Program-made: the position numbers and the translations under genes
Notes under the pieces: generated by a model
Databases searched by the model: none
Told to the model about the DNA's origin: nothing
Seen by the model: only the letters and a program-made list of their open reading frames with translations
Part shown: in pieces, positions 1-12,347 of the stretch
How the letters are laid out: each line of letters starts with the position of its first letter
Numbering within the stretch: position 1 is the first letter of the stretch
Assembly: GCA_902583075.1 (NCBI GenBank)
Contig: CACHUN010000002.1
Span: 89,501-153,500 of the forward strand
DNA length: 64,000 nt
Origin: an uncultured Pelagibacteraceae bacterium
GTDB taxonomy: Bacteria > Pseudomonadota > Alphaproteobacteria > Pelagibacterales > Pelagibacteraceae
Reading direction: 5' to 3'

Positions 1-12
1 GAAATTAAAATC

Positions 13-195
13 TTACTTAATTGTTTTGAAATTTTCATTTGGTAAAATTTTTTCAATTTGTTTGTCTGGAGCGGGCAAATTAATCTGGTTAATCACAATA
101 ATGCCAAATACAATTATAAAACTGGCTATTACAATTTTTAAAATTGTCCTTAAGCTAAAAATTTTGTCTTTACTTGTATTTTTTGTAAATTGCAT
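13..195 (-). CDS. Small single-pass membrane protein, hypothetical
   Basis: I do not recognise this gene. It encodes about 60 residues: a short polar N-terminus rich in Lys and Thr, one hydrophobic segment of about 18 residues dominated by Ile and Val, and a polar tail containing Pro, Glu and Lys. The frame stays open to an upstream ATG at 252, but that start would abut the aroK ATG on the other strand. The ATG at 195 (first residues MQFTKN) leaves a 55-base divergent promoter gap and is preferred. It may be an inner-membrane peptide. Only the reading frame and the membrane segment support it. Confidence 0.5.
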   Translation of the reverse strand: MQFTKNTSKDKIFSLRTILKIVIASFIIVFGIIVINQINLPAPDKQIEKILPNENFKTIK

Positions 196-250
196 ATAAT
201 TTAATAATTTCAAAATAAGACATATTTGTGTTTTTTCAATATAGAAACTC

Positions 251-763
251 ATGAAATCAAATAAAAATATTGTATTAATTGGAATGATGGGATCTGGAAA
301 ATCATCAATTGGTAAAATTTTGTCAAAAAAATTAAATTTAACATTTATTGATATTGATCAAAAAATTGAAGAAAGTGAAGATTCTAAAATATCAGAAATT
401 TTTAATAAATATGGAGAAGATTATTTTCGTAAAATTGAAGAAAAAATATCTTTAAAATTTCTAAGTTCAGAAAATTCTGTAATATCTTTAGGTGGAGGCG
501 GTTTTATAAATACCTCAATCAGAAAAATGTGTAAGAAAAATTGTTTATCTTTTTGGCTAGATTGGAAAAATGAAACAATAATAAAAAGGATATATAAGAG
601 TAAGAAAAGACCATTGGCAATTAATCTTACTAAGGGTCAAATTAATAATTTAATTAAAGAAAGGTCAAAATTTTATAGTTTATCTAGTTACAGGATTAAT
701 TGTGATAAATTAGACAAAGTTGAAATTATAAATAAGATATTAGAAATTTATGAATACAAATAA
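251..763 (+). CDS. aroK: Shikimate kinase
   Basis: The product phosphorylates shikimate at its 3-hydroxyl with ATP, the fifth step of the chorismate (aromatic amino acid) pathway, in the cytoplasm. A Walker A loop GMMGSGKS lies at residues 11-18, an Asp-rich shikimate-binding segment (FIDID) at about 32-36, and a Gly-rich GGGG turn at about 78-81. The RPL segment of the lid region is also visible. The length of 170 residues is normal for the family. The last 14 bases overlap the start of aroB in another frame, so the two genes are almost certainly co-translated. This aroK-aroB pairing is common in proteobacteria. Confidence 0.95.
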   Translation: MKSNKNIVLIGMMGSGKSSIGKILSKKLNLTFIDIDQKIEESEDSKISEIFNKYGEDYFRKIEEKISLKFLSSENSVISLGGGGFINTSIRKMCKKNCLSFWLDWKNETIIKRIYKSKKRPLAINLTKGQINNLIKERSKFYSLSSYRINCDKLDKVEIINKILEIYEYK

Positions 764-1853
764 AATTTCAATTAAAACAAGCAATAAGAACTACTCAATT
801 GTAATTGGAAGAGATTTAATTGGTAAAATTGATAAAATTTTAAAGGCTAACCGTTTAAAATTTTATAAATGTTTAATTGTTACAGATAAAAATATTCCTA
901 ACAAGTTTAAAAGACTCTTATACAAAAAGTTAAAAACAAATAAACTTGTTAAAATAGAAATTACAGCATCAGAAAAAAATAAGAATTACCGAACAATTGA
1001 AAAAATTCATAAAGTCTTATTTGAAAATAGGTTTAATAGAGAAGATTGCGTTATTTCTTTTGGTGGAGGGATTATCGGGGATATAGTTGGATTTGCATCC
1101 AGTACATTTAAAAGAGGCATGAAATTTGTAAATATTCCCACAACTTTACTGGCTCAGGTAGATTCATCCATAGGAGGCAAAACAGGTGTAAATAATAAAT
1201 TTGGAAAAAATTTGATTGGAAGTTTTTATCAACCTGATTTAGTTGTTTCTGACATGAATATTTTAGCTTCTTTACCGGAAAGAGAAATTATTTGTGGATA
1301 TGCTGAAATATTAAAAAGTAGTATTATAGATAATTTTAATAATTTTCTCTATTTAGACAAAAATTTAAAAAAAATTTTAAAATTAAAATCACCTTTCATT
1401 GAAAGATCTATAATTAAAAGCTGTAATTTAAAAAAAAGAGTTGTTGAAAAAGATGAAAAAGAGAAGAATTACAGAAAGGTATTAAATTTAGGTCATACCT
1501 TTGCTCATGCTTATGAGTCTACTTTAGGTTTTTCTAAAAAATTAAACCATGGAGAAGCTGTAATTTTAGGCATTAAAAATGCAGTTGAATTCAGTTTTAA
1601 AAGAAAAATTTTATCAAAACAAAAATTTAATATTATTTTAAATCATATTAATAGAATCGAGATGAAACCAAAAATTGAAAAATTATTTAAAAAAAAACAT
1701 GTGTCTAAAATTATGAATTATATGAGAAGTGATAAGAAAAATAATTCAAATAATATTAACTTAATTTTAGTGAAAGATTTTGGAAAAATAATAATTAACT
1801 TTCAGATTAACCCTATAAATTTAAAAAAATATTTATCTAGTAGTTTAAATTAA
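750..1853 (+). CDS. aroB: 3-dehydroquinate synthase
   Basis: The product converts DAHP to 3-dehydroquinate, the second step of the shikimate pathway, using NAD and a divalent metal. The NAD-binding glycine loop GGGIIGDIVGF and the following conserved PTTLLAQVDSSIGGKTGVN region are intact. Downstream metal-ligand regions LGHTFAHAYE and NHGEAV are also present. The 367-residue length is typical. The ATG lies inside the 3' end of aroK, so expression is coupled to it. The 3' end overlaps by 9 bases the convergent bolA-like gene. Confidence 0.96.
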   Translation: MNTNKISIKTSNKNYSIVIGRDLIGKIDKILKANRLKFYKCLIVTDKNIPNKFKRLLYKKLKTNKLVKIEITASEKNKNYRTIEKIHKVLFENRFNREDCVISFGGGIIGDIVGFASSTFKRGMKFVNIPTTLLAQVDSSIGGKTGVNNKFGKNLIGSFYQPDLVVSDMNILASLPEREIICGYAEILKSSIIDNFNNFLYLDKNLKKILKLKSPFIERSIIKSCNLKKRVVEKDEKEKNYRKVLNLGHTFAHAYESTLGFSKKLNHGEAVILGIKNAVEFSFKRKILSKQKFNIILNHINRIEMKPKIEKLFKKKHVSKIMNYMRSDKKNNSNNINLILVKDFGKIIINFQINPINLKKYLSSSLN

Positions 1854-2105
1854 TTTGATTTGCAACGAATGAATATATTTTTTTAATTCATCATCTAAAA
1901 TTTTGTAAATAAACCTTGTTGAATATAACTTGCTTTTATTCTTTAACTCATCAGATTTAATTGAAAGAACAATATGAAATTTTCCATCTTCGTTAGATTT
2001 GTGATTTTTGTGTAAGAATGACTTGTCCTCTATATAAACTTTTGAAATACAATCCTGCGACAAAATTTTTTTTTCAATAGTTTCAATTAGTTGATTAATG
2101 TTCAT
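1845..2105 (-). CDS. bolA: BolA family protein
   Basis: This 86-residue protein has the BolA fold signature: an N-terminal helix with a spaced Ile/Leu pattern, a central segment FHIVLSIKSD corresponding to the strand with the conserved Ser, and a C-terminal RFIYKILDDEL helix. BolA proteins pair with monothiol glutaredoxins to handle Fe-S clusters. The helix that normally reads RHRxVY reads STRFIY here, so the usual cluster-ligand His appears to be Thr. It is transcribed divergently from the J-domain gene across a 20-base gap, an arrangement known from other alphaproteobacteria. Confidence 0.85.
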   Translation of the reverse strand: MNINQLIETIEKKILSQDCISKVYIEDKSFLHKNHKSNEDGKFHIVLSIKSDELKNKSKLYSTRFIYKILDDELKKYIHSLQIKLI

Positions 2106-2125
2106 TTTATAAAGTATTATACATC

Positions 2126-2659
2126 ATGAAAAATATTTGCGATTGGAATAATTGCTCAGAGGAAGGTCTTTTTAAAGCGCCTAAAGAAAGAGATAATAGC
2201 AAAGATTATAGATTACTATGTTTAAACCATGTTAAAGAATTTAATAAAAGTTGGAATTATTTTACAGGTATGAGTGATCAACAAATAATTGATTTTTTAA
2301 GGTCTGACATGACTTGGCACAAACCAACACAAAGTTTTAGTTCATCTGATAATTTCTTCAAAGTTCTTTGGAGTAATGCTTTAAAAGATGAGATGGATAA
2401 ATTTAAATTTAATAATGACTTTAATAATATGAATAAATTTAAATTTAATAACAACGATTTAAAAGCCTTTAATATATTAGGGATTAGTGTTGGATTAAAA
2501 TGGGAAAAAGTTCAAGAAAAATTTAAAAAGCTTGTCAAAAAATTTCACCCTGATATGAATTCTGGAAATAAAAAATTTGAAGACAAGCTTAAAGTAATAA
2601 CTTTGGCTTACACTCAATTAAAAAATACGTATAAGGACAAAATTGACACCAAATATTAA
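2126..2659 (+). CDS. J-domain (DnaJ-like) protein
   Basis: The protein has a C-terminal J domain at about residues 110-175, with the diagnostic HPD tripeptide in KKFHPDMNSG, which stimulates an Hsp70 such as DnaK. The N-terminal half carries Cys residues (CDWNNCSEEG near the start, then a later CLNH) and may bind a metal. A 12-codon imperfect tandem repeat (KFKFNN twice) lies just before the J domain. In alphaproteobacteria this type of protein commonly sits beside cobS and cobT, and here it overlaps cobS by 17 bases. A chaperone role for the CobS/CobT pair is an inference from position. Confidence 0.85.
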   Translation: MKNICDWNNCSEEGLFKAPKERDNSKDYRLLCLNHVKEFNKSWNYFTGMSDQQIIDFLRSDMTWHKPTQSFSSSDNFFKVLWSNALKDEMDKFKFNNDFNNMNKFKFNNNDLKAFNILGISVGLKWEKVQEKFKKLVKKFHPDMNSGNKKFEDKLKVITLAYTQLKNTYKDKIDTKY

Positions 2660-3617
2660 CCATACCCCTGACATTAAGTTATCTATTAAGCAAACTTTTG
2701 GTATCGAAAGTGACATGGAAGTTGATGCATTTTCAAAATCAAGTGAGTACGTCCCAGAAATCGACAAAACTTATAAGTTTGATAAAGATACAACATTAGC
2801 TATTTTGTCAGGATTTTCTTTTAACAAAAGAGTTTTAATTCAAGGATACCATGGAACTGGAAAATCTACTCACATCGAACAAATTGCTGCTAGGCTAAAC
2901 TGGCCTTGCATAAGAATTAATCTCGATAGTCATGTAAGTAGGATTGACTTAATAGGTAAAGATTCAATTGTAATCAAAGATGGTAAACAGGTAACTGAAT
3001 TTAAAGAAGGAATATTACCTTGGTCAATTCAAAATCCTGTGGCCTTAGTTTTTGACGAATATGACGCTGGAAGACCAGATGTGATGTTCGTTATTCAGAG
3101 AGTTCTAGAGTCAGAAGGTAGCTTTACTTTATTAGATAAAAATAAAGTTATTAAACAAAATAAATTTTTTAGGCTTTTTGCAACAACAAATACTGTGGGA
3201 CTAGGTGATACAACTGGATTATATCACGGGACACAACAAATTAATCAGGGACAAATGGATAGATGGAATATTGTATCTACATTAAACTATCTTAGTTTAG
3301 ATAAAGAAATGGAAATTATATTAGGCAAGAACAAAAATTTAAATAATCCTAAAGGTAAAGAACAAGTTTCAAACATGATAAAAGTTGCTTCACTTACAAG
3401 AAAAGGATTTATGGCAGGTGATATATCTACCGTAATGAGTCCTAGAACAGTTTTACATTGGGCAGAAAATTCTGAAATTTTCAAAGATATCGGATATGCA
3501 TTTAGAGTAACATTTTTAAACAAATGTGATGATGCTGAAAAAAACACTATTGCTGAATATTATCAAAGATGTTTTGGAGATGAATTGCCAGAGTCAATGA
3601 TCAATATTCAAATTTGA
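2643..3617 (+). CDS. cobS: CobS-like AAA+ ATPase (MoxR type)
   Basis: The product resembles the AAA+ subunit of aerobic cobaltochelatase. It shows an N-terminal [11 protein letters not shown] segment typical of CobS, a Walker A motif GYHGTGKST, a Walker B-like [12 protein letters not shown] and the TNTVGLGD sensor region. The TTG start at 2643 keeps the conserved N-terminus; the first ATG, at 2715, would remove it. The stop codon overlaps the cobT start by one base (TGATG). No cobN or cobalamin biosynthetic gene is in the window, so the cobaltochelatase role is doubtful; a MoxR/VWA remodelling function is the likely alternative. Confidence 0.9.
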   Translation: MTPNINHTPDIKLSIKQTFGIESDMEVDAFSKSSEYVPEIDKTYKFDKDTTLAILSGFSFNKRVLIQGYHGTGKSTHIEQIAARLNWPCIRINLDSHVSRIDLIGKDSIVIKDGKQVTEFKEGILPWSIQNPVALVFDEYDAGRPDVMFVIQRVLESEGSFTLLDKNKVIKQNKFFRLFATTNTVGLGDTTGLYHGTQQINQGQMDRWNIVSTLNYLSLDKEMEIILGKNKNLNNPKGKEQVSNMIKVASLTRKGFMAGDISTVMSPRTVLHWAENSEIFKDIGYAFRVTFLNKCDDAEKNTIAEYYQRCFGDELPESMINIQI

Positions 3618-5410
3618 TGAACAAAGAAGATAGTATTAAAGAAAAATTCAAACAAGCCCTTCAATCAACTTACAAAGTAATTTCAGATGACTATAAGGTT
3701 GTCAAAAATAAAAAAAATGACGAAAAAGTTTATGATATTGGGGAAATTGATAATATTAATGATAAAAATCAATTTAAAAAACTAAGGGCTGAAACAGATT
3801 CTGAGGCTTTAAAAAGAAGATTTTCGAACAGAAAATTATTAGATAAAAACAATCCACAAAATCCCTCATGCAGAACACTCTACCAGCTTGCAGAAAAGAT
3901 AAGATATGAATTACTTGGTTCTGAAATGCTTAAAGGAATTTCTAAAAATTTTAAGGATAATTATAAGAATAGACTTCAACATCTTAAACAAGAAAAAGTT
4001 ACAAAAAAAGAAGATACAAATATTATTGATGCTTTTGAAATTTATATGACAAAGAAATTTTTTAATATCGAATTATACCCAGAGAATAAAGAAATTCTTA
4101 AATTTTGGGAGAAAGATTTTAATAATTCAATAGATAAACATTTTGAATTTTTAAACCAAAATCTAGAAAATCAAGAAGTGTATAATGCTAAGTTTTCTGA
4201 AATTTTAGAAAGTATGGATATATTTGAAAATGATGACACAACTGAAAAAGAAAATGATGAAAATGATGATACGCAAGATCAAAATAATTCTAACAACAAT
4301 GAAGACAAAGATAATAACGATTCTAGTAAAACAAGCGAAGATGAAAATATAAGCCAAGGAATGGATAGTGAGGATGACGTAAATGAGTTTAGGCTAGAAG
4401 ATCAGCTTGGAAGTGAAAATAATGAGGATGCCGAGTCAGAAAATATTGTACAAAAAAAAAATTTAAGTGTTAGTGATAAAGAATACAAAATATTTACTAC
4501 TGAATTTGACGAAGTCGCTAAAGCAGAAAGTCTAGATACAGCTGAGGAAATTCAAAAGCTGAGAAACAATTTAGACCAACAACTTACAAGTTTTCAGGAT
4601 TTAATTACTAAGTTAGCAAATAAATTACAAAGACAATTAATGGCAAAACAAAATCGATCATGGGAATTTGACCTAGAAGAAGGATTGTTAGATAGTTCAA
4701 AATTGCCTAGAATAATTATTGATCCATATAACTCCCTCTCATTTAAAAAAGAGAAAGATTTAGACTTCAAGGATACAGTAGTGACACTTTTAATTGACAA
4801 TTCTGGATCAATGAGAGGAAGACCAATAACAATTGCTGCAATATGCGCTGATATTTTATCTAGGACTTTAGAAAGGTGCTCTGTGAAAGTTGAAATACTT
4901 GGATTTACTACTAAAAATTGGAAGGGTGGTAAAAGTCGCCAAGAATGGAATAGATTAGGTAAAATTAAAAACCCAGGACGACTTAATGATCTTAGACATA
5001 TTATATATAAAGGCGCAGACTCGCACTGGAGACAATCAAAAAAGAATTTGGGATTGATGCTAAAAGAAGGCTTATTAAAAGAAAATATAGATGGTGAGGC
5101 AATAACGTGGGCTTTTAATAGACTAAAAAAGAGAAAAGAAGAAAGGAAAATCCTTATGGTAATTTCAGATGGTGCACCTGTCGACGACTCAACTTTATCA
5201 GTTAATTCAGGAGATTTTTTAGAAAAGAATTTAAAAAAAATTGTTAAATTTATTGAAAATAAAAGTGAAGTTGAAATTCTTGCAATAGGAATTGGTCATG
5301 ATGTATCCCGATATTATAATAAAGCTATAAAAATTTCTGATGTACAGGAACTAGGGGATGTTATGATAGATCAATTAAGTGGACTATTTGAAAATAAAAA
5401 GCTTCACTAA
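3617..5410 (+). CDS. cobT: CobT-like VWA-domain protein
   Basis: The product is the partner of CobS: a roughly 350-residue N-terminal region, a strongly acidic Asp/Glu/Asn-rich linker at about residues 200-260, and a C-terminal von Willebrand A domain whose metal-ion adhesion motif DNSGS starts at residue 394. The ATG at 3617 is preferred over the TTG three bases earlier because it gives the usual one-base coupling with cobS. About 597 residues is normal for CobT. The gene ends in a 4-base convergent overlap with the sensor kinase. Its true target is unknown in the absence of a visible cobalamin pathway. Confidence 0.9.
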   Translation: MNKEDSIKEKFKQALQSTYKVISDDYKVVKNKKNDEKVYDIGEIDNINDKNQFKKLRAETDSEALKRRFSNRKLLDKNNPQNPSCRTLYQLAEKIRYELLGSEMLKGISKNFKDNYKNRLQHLKQEKVTKKEDTNIIDAFEIYMTKKFFNIELYPENKEILKFWEKDFNNSIDKHFEFLNQNLENQEVYNAKFSEILESMDIFENDDTTEKENDENDDTQDQNNSNNNEDKDNNDSSKTSEDENISQGMDSEDDVNEFRLEDQLGSENNEDAESENIVQKKNLSVSDKEYKIFTTEFDEVAKAESLDTAEEIQKLRNNLDQQLTSFQDLITKLANKLQRQLMAKQNRSWEFDLEEGLLDSSKLPRIIIDPYNSLSFKKEKDLDFKDTVVTLLIDNSGSMRGRPITIAAICADILSRTLERCSVKVEILGFTTKNWKGGKSRQEWNRLGKIKNPGRLNDLRHIIYKGADSHWRQSKKNLGLMLKEGLLKENIDGEAITWAFNRLKKRKEERKILMVISDGAPVDDSTLSVNSGDFLEKNLKKIVKFIENKSEVEILAIGIGHDVSRYYNKAIKISDVQELGDVMIDQLSGLFENKKLH

Positions 5411-6684
5411 AGACTAATTAAATCTTTGTTAGACCACTCTATTTTAATTTCGGCACCACCTCTGGTCTCTGAATTCCTAATCAAAAGTTTTGCCTTATTT
5501 TTTTCTAATAAAGTTTTACCTATAAATATTCCTAACCCCAACCCTGCTCTTGATTTATTTTTAGATTGCAATGATTTTATATATGGATCTCCAATTTTGG
5601 TTAATATATCTTTTGGAAATCCTAAACCATCGTCTTCAATTGATATCGAGGAGTTTTCGCTGTCACTTATTATTGAAACATAAATATTTTTTTTTGCAAA
5701 CTTATTTGCATTTCCAATAAAATTTCTTATACCATAAATAACTTCAATTAATTTTGAAATTTCAAAAGAATTATAATTCTGCTCAGTATTGATGATAAAA
5801 TTTTTGTCTGATATTTCTTTAAAAGAATTCACAATTTCTTTCACGTAGTTATCCAGAGTAATATCCTTGTCTATAAAATCATCTTCAACGACAGGATTTA
5901 AAGATAATTTTTTTAATATTACATTACATCTATCAACTTGACTTAGAAGTAATTCAACATCTTTTTTTAATTCTTTATTATTTTTGAAATTGTCATACAA
6001 GTCTTGAGAAATTATTTTAATTGTTGAAAGTGGAGTACCTAAAGAGTGCGCAGCAGCTGCCGCTTGTCCGCCTAATGAAACTAATTCATTCTCTTTAGAA
6101 ATAACTTCCTGAATTTTATCTAATGCATCTTTTCTGATTTTTGACTCGCTTCCAAAAGTTAAGGCAAAAAAACTTAGAAAAATTAGTGCGATTATTAAAG
6201 CTAAAGGGACTGAATAATAATAGTAATTACTAAAAATATATTCATTTAATGGTGAGGGTAATTCTTGATGATAGAAAGTAAGAAAAATAATTGAAATGAT
6301 TGTCAAAATTATTAATAAAATATTTGTTCTAATACTTAAGCTATTTGAGGCAAATATACTTGGTATAATCAAAAATATTGAGAATGGATTTATAGTACCA
6401 CCAGTTAAATAAAGTAAAAAACTTAATTGTATAATATCAAGTGTAAGAAAAGTTAAAGATATTTTTTCTTGTAATTGATTTTTTTTAAAAAAATAAAATA
6501 AGAAAATGTTACTTAAAGCACCTAATAAAACTATAACATTTGCTATTAAAAAATTAAATTCAAATTTAAATAAGAATGCGACAGCATTTATAGTAATAAA
6601 TTGACCTATCACACCTATCCATCTTAAATTGACGTATGTAATTTTGTTCAGGTACGATGATTTGGAATTGCTGCTTAACTCCAT
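5407..6684 (-). CDS. regB: RegB/PrrB-type redox sensor histidine kinase
   Basis: This membrane histidine kinase probably senses the redox state of the respiratory chain. Residues 15-175 form about six membrane segments. A GGTINPF motif at 95-101 matches the quinone-binding GGxxNPF of RegB. The phospho-acceptor His is H213 in [11 protein letters not shown], and C253 lies exactly 40 residues later, the same spacing as H225 and C265, the redox-active Cys of Rhodobacter RegB. ATP-binding N and G boxes (GNANKFA, DDGLGF, GLGLGIF) follow. The cognate regulator regA is not in the window. The gene starts 3 bases after gyrB on the same strand, so the two may be co-transcribed. Confidence 0.9.
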   Translation of the reverse strand: MELSSNSKSSYLNKITYVNLRWIGVIGQFITINAVAFLFKFEFNFLIANVIVLLGALSNIFLFYFFKKNQLQEKISLTFLTLDIIQLSFLLYLTGGTINPFSIFLIIPSIFASNSLSIRTNILLIILTIISIIFLTFYHQELPSPLNEYIFSNYYYYSVPLALIIALIFLSFFALTFGSESKIRKDALDKIQEVISKENELVSLGGQAAAAAHSLGTPLSTIKIISQDLYDNFKNNKELKKDVELLLSQVDRCNVILKKLSLNPVVEDDFIDKDITLDNYVKEIVNSFKEISDKNFIINTEQNYNSFEISKLIEVIYGIRNFIGNANKFAKKNIYVSIISDSENSSISIEDDGLGFPKDILTKIGDPYIKSLQSKNKSRAGLGLGIFIGKTLLEKNKAKLLIRNSETRGGAEIKIEWSNKDLISL

Positions 6685-6687
6685 TAA

Positions 6688-8775
<2,088 letters not shown>

Positions 8776-8879
8776 TCAAAAAAGGTTACTTATAATTTTT
8801 ATAGTTAAATAAATAATGTAAAAAAGCTAGTAATTTCAATATAAATTTCATCTAAATAAAAATATAATAATTAAACAAG

Positions 8880-9659
8880 ATGAAATTAAATATTAAGAGA
8901 ATTTTAAGACAAATTCCAATTTTAAAGAGAATTTACACATCAATTTCTATCAAAATATTTAAATTTTCAAAAAAAAAATATTTTTTAGTTAATTTTATGG
9001 GAATAAATTTTAAGCTAAATATAAAAGAACCAATTGATAAATCAATTTTGTTATTTGATTATTACGAAAACGAACAAATAGAAACTTCAATTGATTTAAT
9101 TTCTAAAAATAAGATAGATATATTTTTTGATATAGGTGCAAATTGTGGAATATATTCTTTAATATTTGCAAATAAATTTAATAACCTACAAATTTATAGT
9201 TTTGAGCCAATAGTATCTTCTTTAAAAAAATTTACTGAAAATATCAAAATAAACAAAAATTTCAAAAATATTAAACTCTATAATTTCGGGCTATCTAATA
9301 AAAATACCATACTTAAAATGAAGGCTCTAGTAAAGAATGATCATACACAATTGGGTGGTTTTGGAGTTCTAAATAAAGGTGATAATTTAGAAAATAAATT
9401 TTTAACAGAAGCTAATTTTAAGAAAGGAGATGATTGTTTTAAATTTAAAAAAAAAACAATTTTTTTAAAAATAGATGTTGAGGGTCATGAATTACAAGTT
9501 TTAGATGGTTTAAATGAGTTATTGAATTATAATAAAATAATTTTGCAGATTGAAATACTTCCAAAAAACATTAAAGTAGTAAAAAAAAAATTATTAAAAT
9601 TAAAATTTATAAAACTTAAGAAAATTGATTTTGATTATTATTTTACAAATAAGAATTAA
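8880..9659 (+). CDS. FkbM-family SAM-dependent methyltransferase
   Basis: The central SAM-binding motif [12 protein letters not shown] at about residues 82-93 and a following acidic YSFEP loop identify the FkbM methyltransferase family, whose members usually O-methylate sugars or polyketides. A later KIDVEGHE segment is the family's second landmark. The N-terminal 40 residues are Lys- and Ile-rich and not diagnostic. The gene is very A-rich and stands alone between gyrB and a convergent tRNA-Ser that abuts its stop codon. Together with the methyltransferase gene beyond the tRNA this suggests surface-glycan modification and possibly acquired DNA. The substrate is unknown. Confidence 0.85.
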   Translation: MKLNIKRILRQIPILKRIYTSISIKIFKFSKKKYFLVNFMGINFKLNIKEPIDKSILLFDYYENEQIETSIDLISKNKIDIFFDIGANCGIYSLIFANKFNNLQIYSFEPIVSSLKKFTENIKINKNFKNIKLYNFGLSNKNTILKMKALVKNDHTQLGGFGVLNKGDNLENKFLTEANFKKGDDCFKFKKKTIFLKIDVEGHELQVLDGLNELLNYNKIILQIEILPKNIKVVKKKLLKLKFIKLKKIDFDYYFTNKN

Positions 9660-9749
9660 TGGCGGAGAGAATGGGATTCGAACCCATGATAGAGTTTCCC
9701 CTATACACGCTTTCCAAGCGTGCGCCTTCAACCACTCGGCCACCTCTCC
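9660..9749 (-). tRNA. tRNA-Ser (anticodon GGA)
   Basis: Read on the minus strand this folds as a 90-base tRNA with an encoded CCA end. The acceptor stem GGAGAGG pairs with the 3' TCTCTCC, the anticodon stem CACGC/GCGTG holds a TTGGAAA loop with anticodon GGA, a long variable arm follows as expected for Ser, and the T arm is ATGGG-TTCGAAT-CCCAT. It should read TCC and TCT codons. Its CCA end lies immediately after the FkbM gene stop codon. Confidence 0.97.
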
Positions 9750-9753
9750 AAAT

Positions 9754-10539
9754 TTAATAATTTCTATAATAACAAAGTGATGTATTTTTAATATGAAATA
9801 TATTTTTTTTTTCAGAAATATTATGAATGTATTTTACTACATTTTTAGCTGACTCCTTGCCTGGTACAAAATCATGCCAAAGAATAATTCCATTTTGCTT
9901 TAACATTTTAAAAGACTTCTCTGAATCATTTTTAACAATTGAATAAGTGTGACCTCCATCAATAAAAATCAAATCAAAAAAATTTAAATATTTTTTTTCA
10001 TTGAAATTTAGTGAATTTTCAAAAATTACATTAATTTTATTTTCATATAAGGTATTTGAAAATAAAAATTTTTCATAAATACTTTCATTTATTAAATTTC
10101 TGAAAGATTTTTTATTATCAAATTGTCCTCTTTTTATATCAAATAGATTTTCAGGCTTGAGTGTTAAAGTTGTAATTTTTGCATTTTGAGGAGAATTTAA
10201 TGCCATAAGATAGGTTGTTTTTCCGCTACATGTACCAAATTCAAATATATTATTACTTATCTTGCTCAATGATGAAATTATCCAAGCTTCGTAATCAGAC
10301 GTCATGCCTACAATATTATTGTTTGCAGAAATACAGAAGCTTTTAATTATCACGTCTTCTTTGGGACCATACAACTTATTATCAATTTTGTTGTTTATAA
10401 AAATGTCATCTAATTTATCTAAATTTATTGTTTCTATTTTGCTTTTAAATAAATAATTTTTAATTTTTTTTTTATTGATAAATAACACTAAAGAAATATT
10501 CAAAGTTAGAAGTATAAATATTAAATAATAATAAATCAT
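9754..10539 (-). CDS. Class I SAM-dependent methyltransferase with N-terminal membrane anchor
   Basis: The first 18 residues form a hydrophobic membrane anchor (Ile/Leu-rich) followed by Lys residues. A methyltransferase domain of the Methyltransf_24 type follows: the SAM-binding glycine motif [13 protein letters not shown], a middle acidic region, and [11 protein letters not shown] with the catalytic-type Asp and His, then ILWHDF. Substrate unknown; a carbohydrate or surface-polymer role is inferred from the family and from the nearby FkbM gene. Its start overlaps the lepA stop by 4 bases, so it is translationally coupled to lepA although functionally unrelated. Confidence 0.8.
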   Translation of the reverse strand: MIYYYLIFILLTLNISLVLFINKKKIKNYLFKSKIETINLDKLDDIFINNKIDNKLYGPKEDVIIKSFCISANNNIVGMTSDYEAWIISSLSKISNNIFEFGTCSGKTTYLMALNSPQNAKITTLTLKPENLFDIKRGQFDNKKSFRNLINESIYEKFLFSNTLYENKINVIFENSLNFNEKKYLNFFDLIFIDGGHTYSIVKNDSEKSFKMLKQNGIILWHDFVPGKESAKNVVKYIHNISEKKNIFHIKNTSLCYYRNY

Positions 10540-12347
10540 TTTTCTTTAGATATTTTAAGCACCCCTATAAATGCTTCTTGAGGTATCTCAACTTTTCCAA
10601 ATTGTTTTGCTCTTACTTTACCTTTTTTTTGTTTTTCAAGTAACTTTCTTTTTCTGTCAATGGCTCCACCACCGTGAATTTTTGTTAGTACATCTTTTTT
10701 AAAACCTTTAATTGTTTCTCTAGCAATAATCTTACCTCCAATCGCTGCTTGAACAGGTATCATAAAATTATGTCTAGGAATTAAATCTTTAAGTTTTTCA
10801 CAAACATCTCTTCCAGTTTTTTGAGCAAAATCTTTATGAATCATCATTGCTAGAGCATCTACTGGCTCTGTATTTACTAAAATATTCATTTTTACAAGGT
10901 CTCCTTCTCTATGCTCTATTATTTCATAATCAAAGCTTGCATAGCCACTTGTCATTGATTTTAATCTATCGTTGAAGTCAAATACTACTTCATTGAGTGG
11001 TATTTCATAATTTATTACAGCTCTGTTCCCAGAGTAACTTAAATTTTTTTGAATACCTCTTTTATCTTGGCATATTTTCATAATGGGACCTAAATATTGA
11101 TCAGGAGTAATAATCGTAGCTTTAATCCATGGTTCCTCAATAAATTTTATCAAAGTTGGATCTGGTAAACTTGATGGATTTTGTAAATCTTTTATTTCAC
11201 CATTGTTCATATGAATCTTATATACAACGCCGGGTGTTGTAGTTAATAGATTTATATCAAATTCTCTTTCAAGTCTTTCTGTAACTATTTCTAAGTGTAA
11301 TAAACCTAAAAACCCACACCTGAAACCTAAGCCTAAAGCAGAAGAGGACTCGGGTTCAAAGGAAAAACTAGAATCATTTAATTTTAATTTAGCTAACCCG
11401 TCTTTTAATTTTTGATATTCAGAGCTGTCGACGGGAAACAATCCACAAAAAACTACTGGCTTACTTGGCTTAAAGCCAGGAAGTGACTCTGATAATGGCT
11501 TAGATGCATCGCAGATTGTATCTCCAACTTTTGTCTCGGATAAAACTTTAATACCGGTAGTTATAAATCCAATCTCTCCTGAATTAAGTTCGTCGATATT
11601 TTTCGGTTTCGGTGTAAAAACGCCAACTTTTTCAACAAAATACTCTTGATTTGTAGACATCATTTTTATTTTCATGTTATTTTTAATTTTTCCATCAATT
11701 ACTCTTACTAAAATTACTACACCTAGATATGTATCGTACCAACTATCAACTAATAAACACTTTAATTTTTGATCTTTTTCACCTTTTGGGCCTGGAAGAG
11801 TTTGAATAATCTGCTCCAAGATATCGTCAATACCTTCACCAGTTTTTCCTGAACATGGAACAGCATTAGCTGTGTCGATTCCTATTACTTCTTCAATTTG
11901 TTTGTTTGTTCTATCTAAATCAGAGGCAGGTAAATCAATTTTATTTAAAACTGGTATTATCTCATGATTTATATCAAGAGCTTGATAAACATTTGCTAAT
12001 GTTTGTGCCTCAACTCCTTGAGTACTATCTACAATCAATATTGAACCCTCACATGCATATAAAGATCTACTAACTTCATAGCTAAAATCAACATGACCTG
12101 GGGTATCTATAATATTAAGAATATAATTTTTTCCATCTTTAGATTTATAATTTAATTTTACCGTTTGAGCTTTAATAGTTATACCTCTCTCTCTTTCAAT
12201 ATCCATCGAGTCAAGCACTTGAGCTTTCATTTCTCTATCTGTCAAACCACCACATTTATGTATAATTCTATCTGCTATAGTTGACTTGCCATGGTCAATA
12301 TGGGCAATGATTGCAAAATTTCTGATATTATCAATTTCAGTAGACAT
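10536..12347 (-). CDS. lepA: Elongation factor 4 (LepA GTPase)
   Basis: The product is a ribosome-associated GTPase that acts on stalled or mistranslocated ribosomes. G1 motif AHIDHGKST lies at residues 15-23, G2/G3 regions RGITIKAQT and DTPGHVDF follow, and G4 is NKIDLP. The LepA-specific C-terminal domain is present, with the [19 protein letters not shown] and [15 protein letters not shown] segments. The length of 603 residues is standard. It directly follows pheT with no spacer and is the last universally conserved gene of this translation block. Confidence 0.97.
   Translation of the reverse strand: MSTEIDNIRNFAIIAHIDHGKSTIADRIIHKCGGLTDREMKAQVLDSMDIERERGITIKAQTVKLNYKSKDGKNYILNIIDTPGHVDFSYEVSRSLYACEGSILIVDSTQGVEAQTLANVYQALDINHEIIPVLNKIDLPASDLDRTNKQIEEVIGIDTANAVPCSGKTGEGIDDILEQIIQTLPGPKGEKDQKLKCLLVDSWYDTYLGVVILVRVIDGKIKNNMKIKMMSTNQEYFVEKVGVFTPKPKNIDELNSGEIGFITTGIKVLSETKVGDTICDASKPLSESLPGFKPSKPVVFCGLFPVDSSEYQKLKDGLAKLKLNDSSFSFEPESSSALGLGFRCGFLGLLHLEIVTERLEREFDINLLTTTPGVVYKIHMNNGEIKDLQNPSSLPDPTLIKFIEEPWIKATIITPDQYLGPIMKICQDKRGIQKNLSYSGNRAVINYEIPLNEVVFDFNDRLKSMTSGYASFDYEIIEHREGDLVKMNILVNTEPVDALAMMIHKDFAQKTGRDVCEKLKDLIPRHNFMIPVQAAIGGKIIARETIKGFKKDVLTKIHGGGAIDRKRKLLEKQKKGKVRAKQFGKVEIPQEAFIGVLKISKEK

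Noticed and set aside
2643..5410. Cobalamin biosynthesis locus
   Set aside because: Only CobS and CobT are present and no chelatase large subunit or corrin pathway gene is in the window, so the pathway is not claimed.
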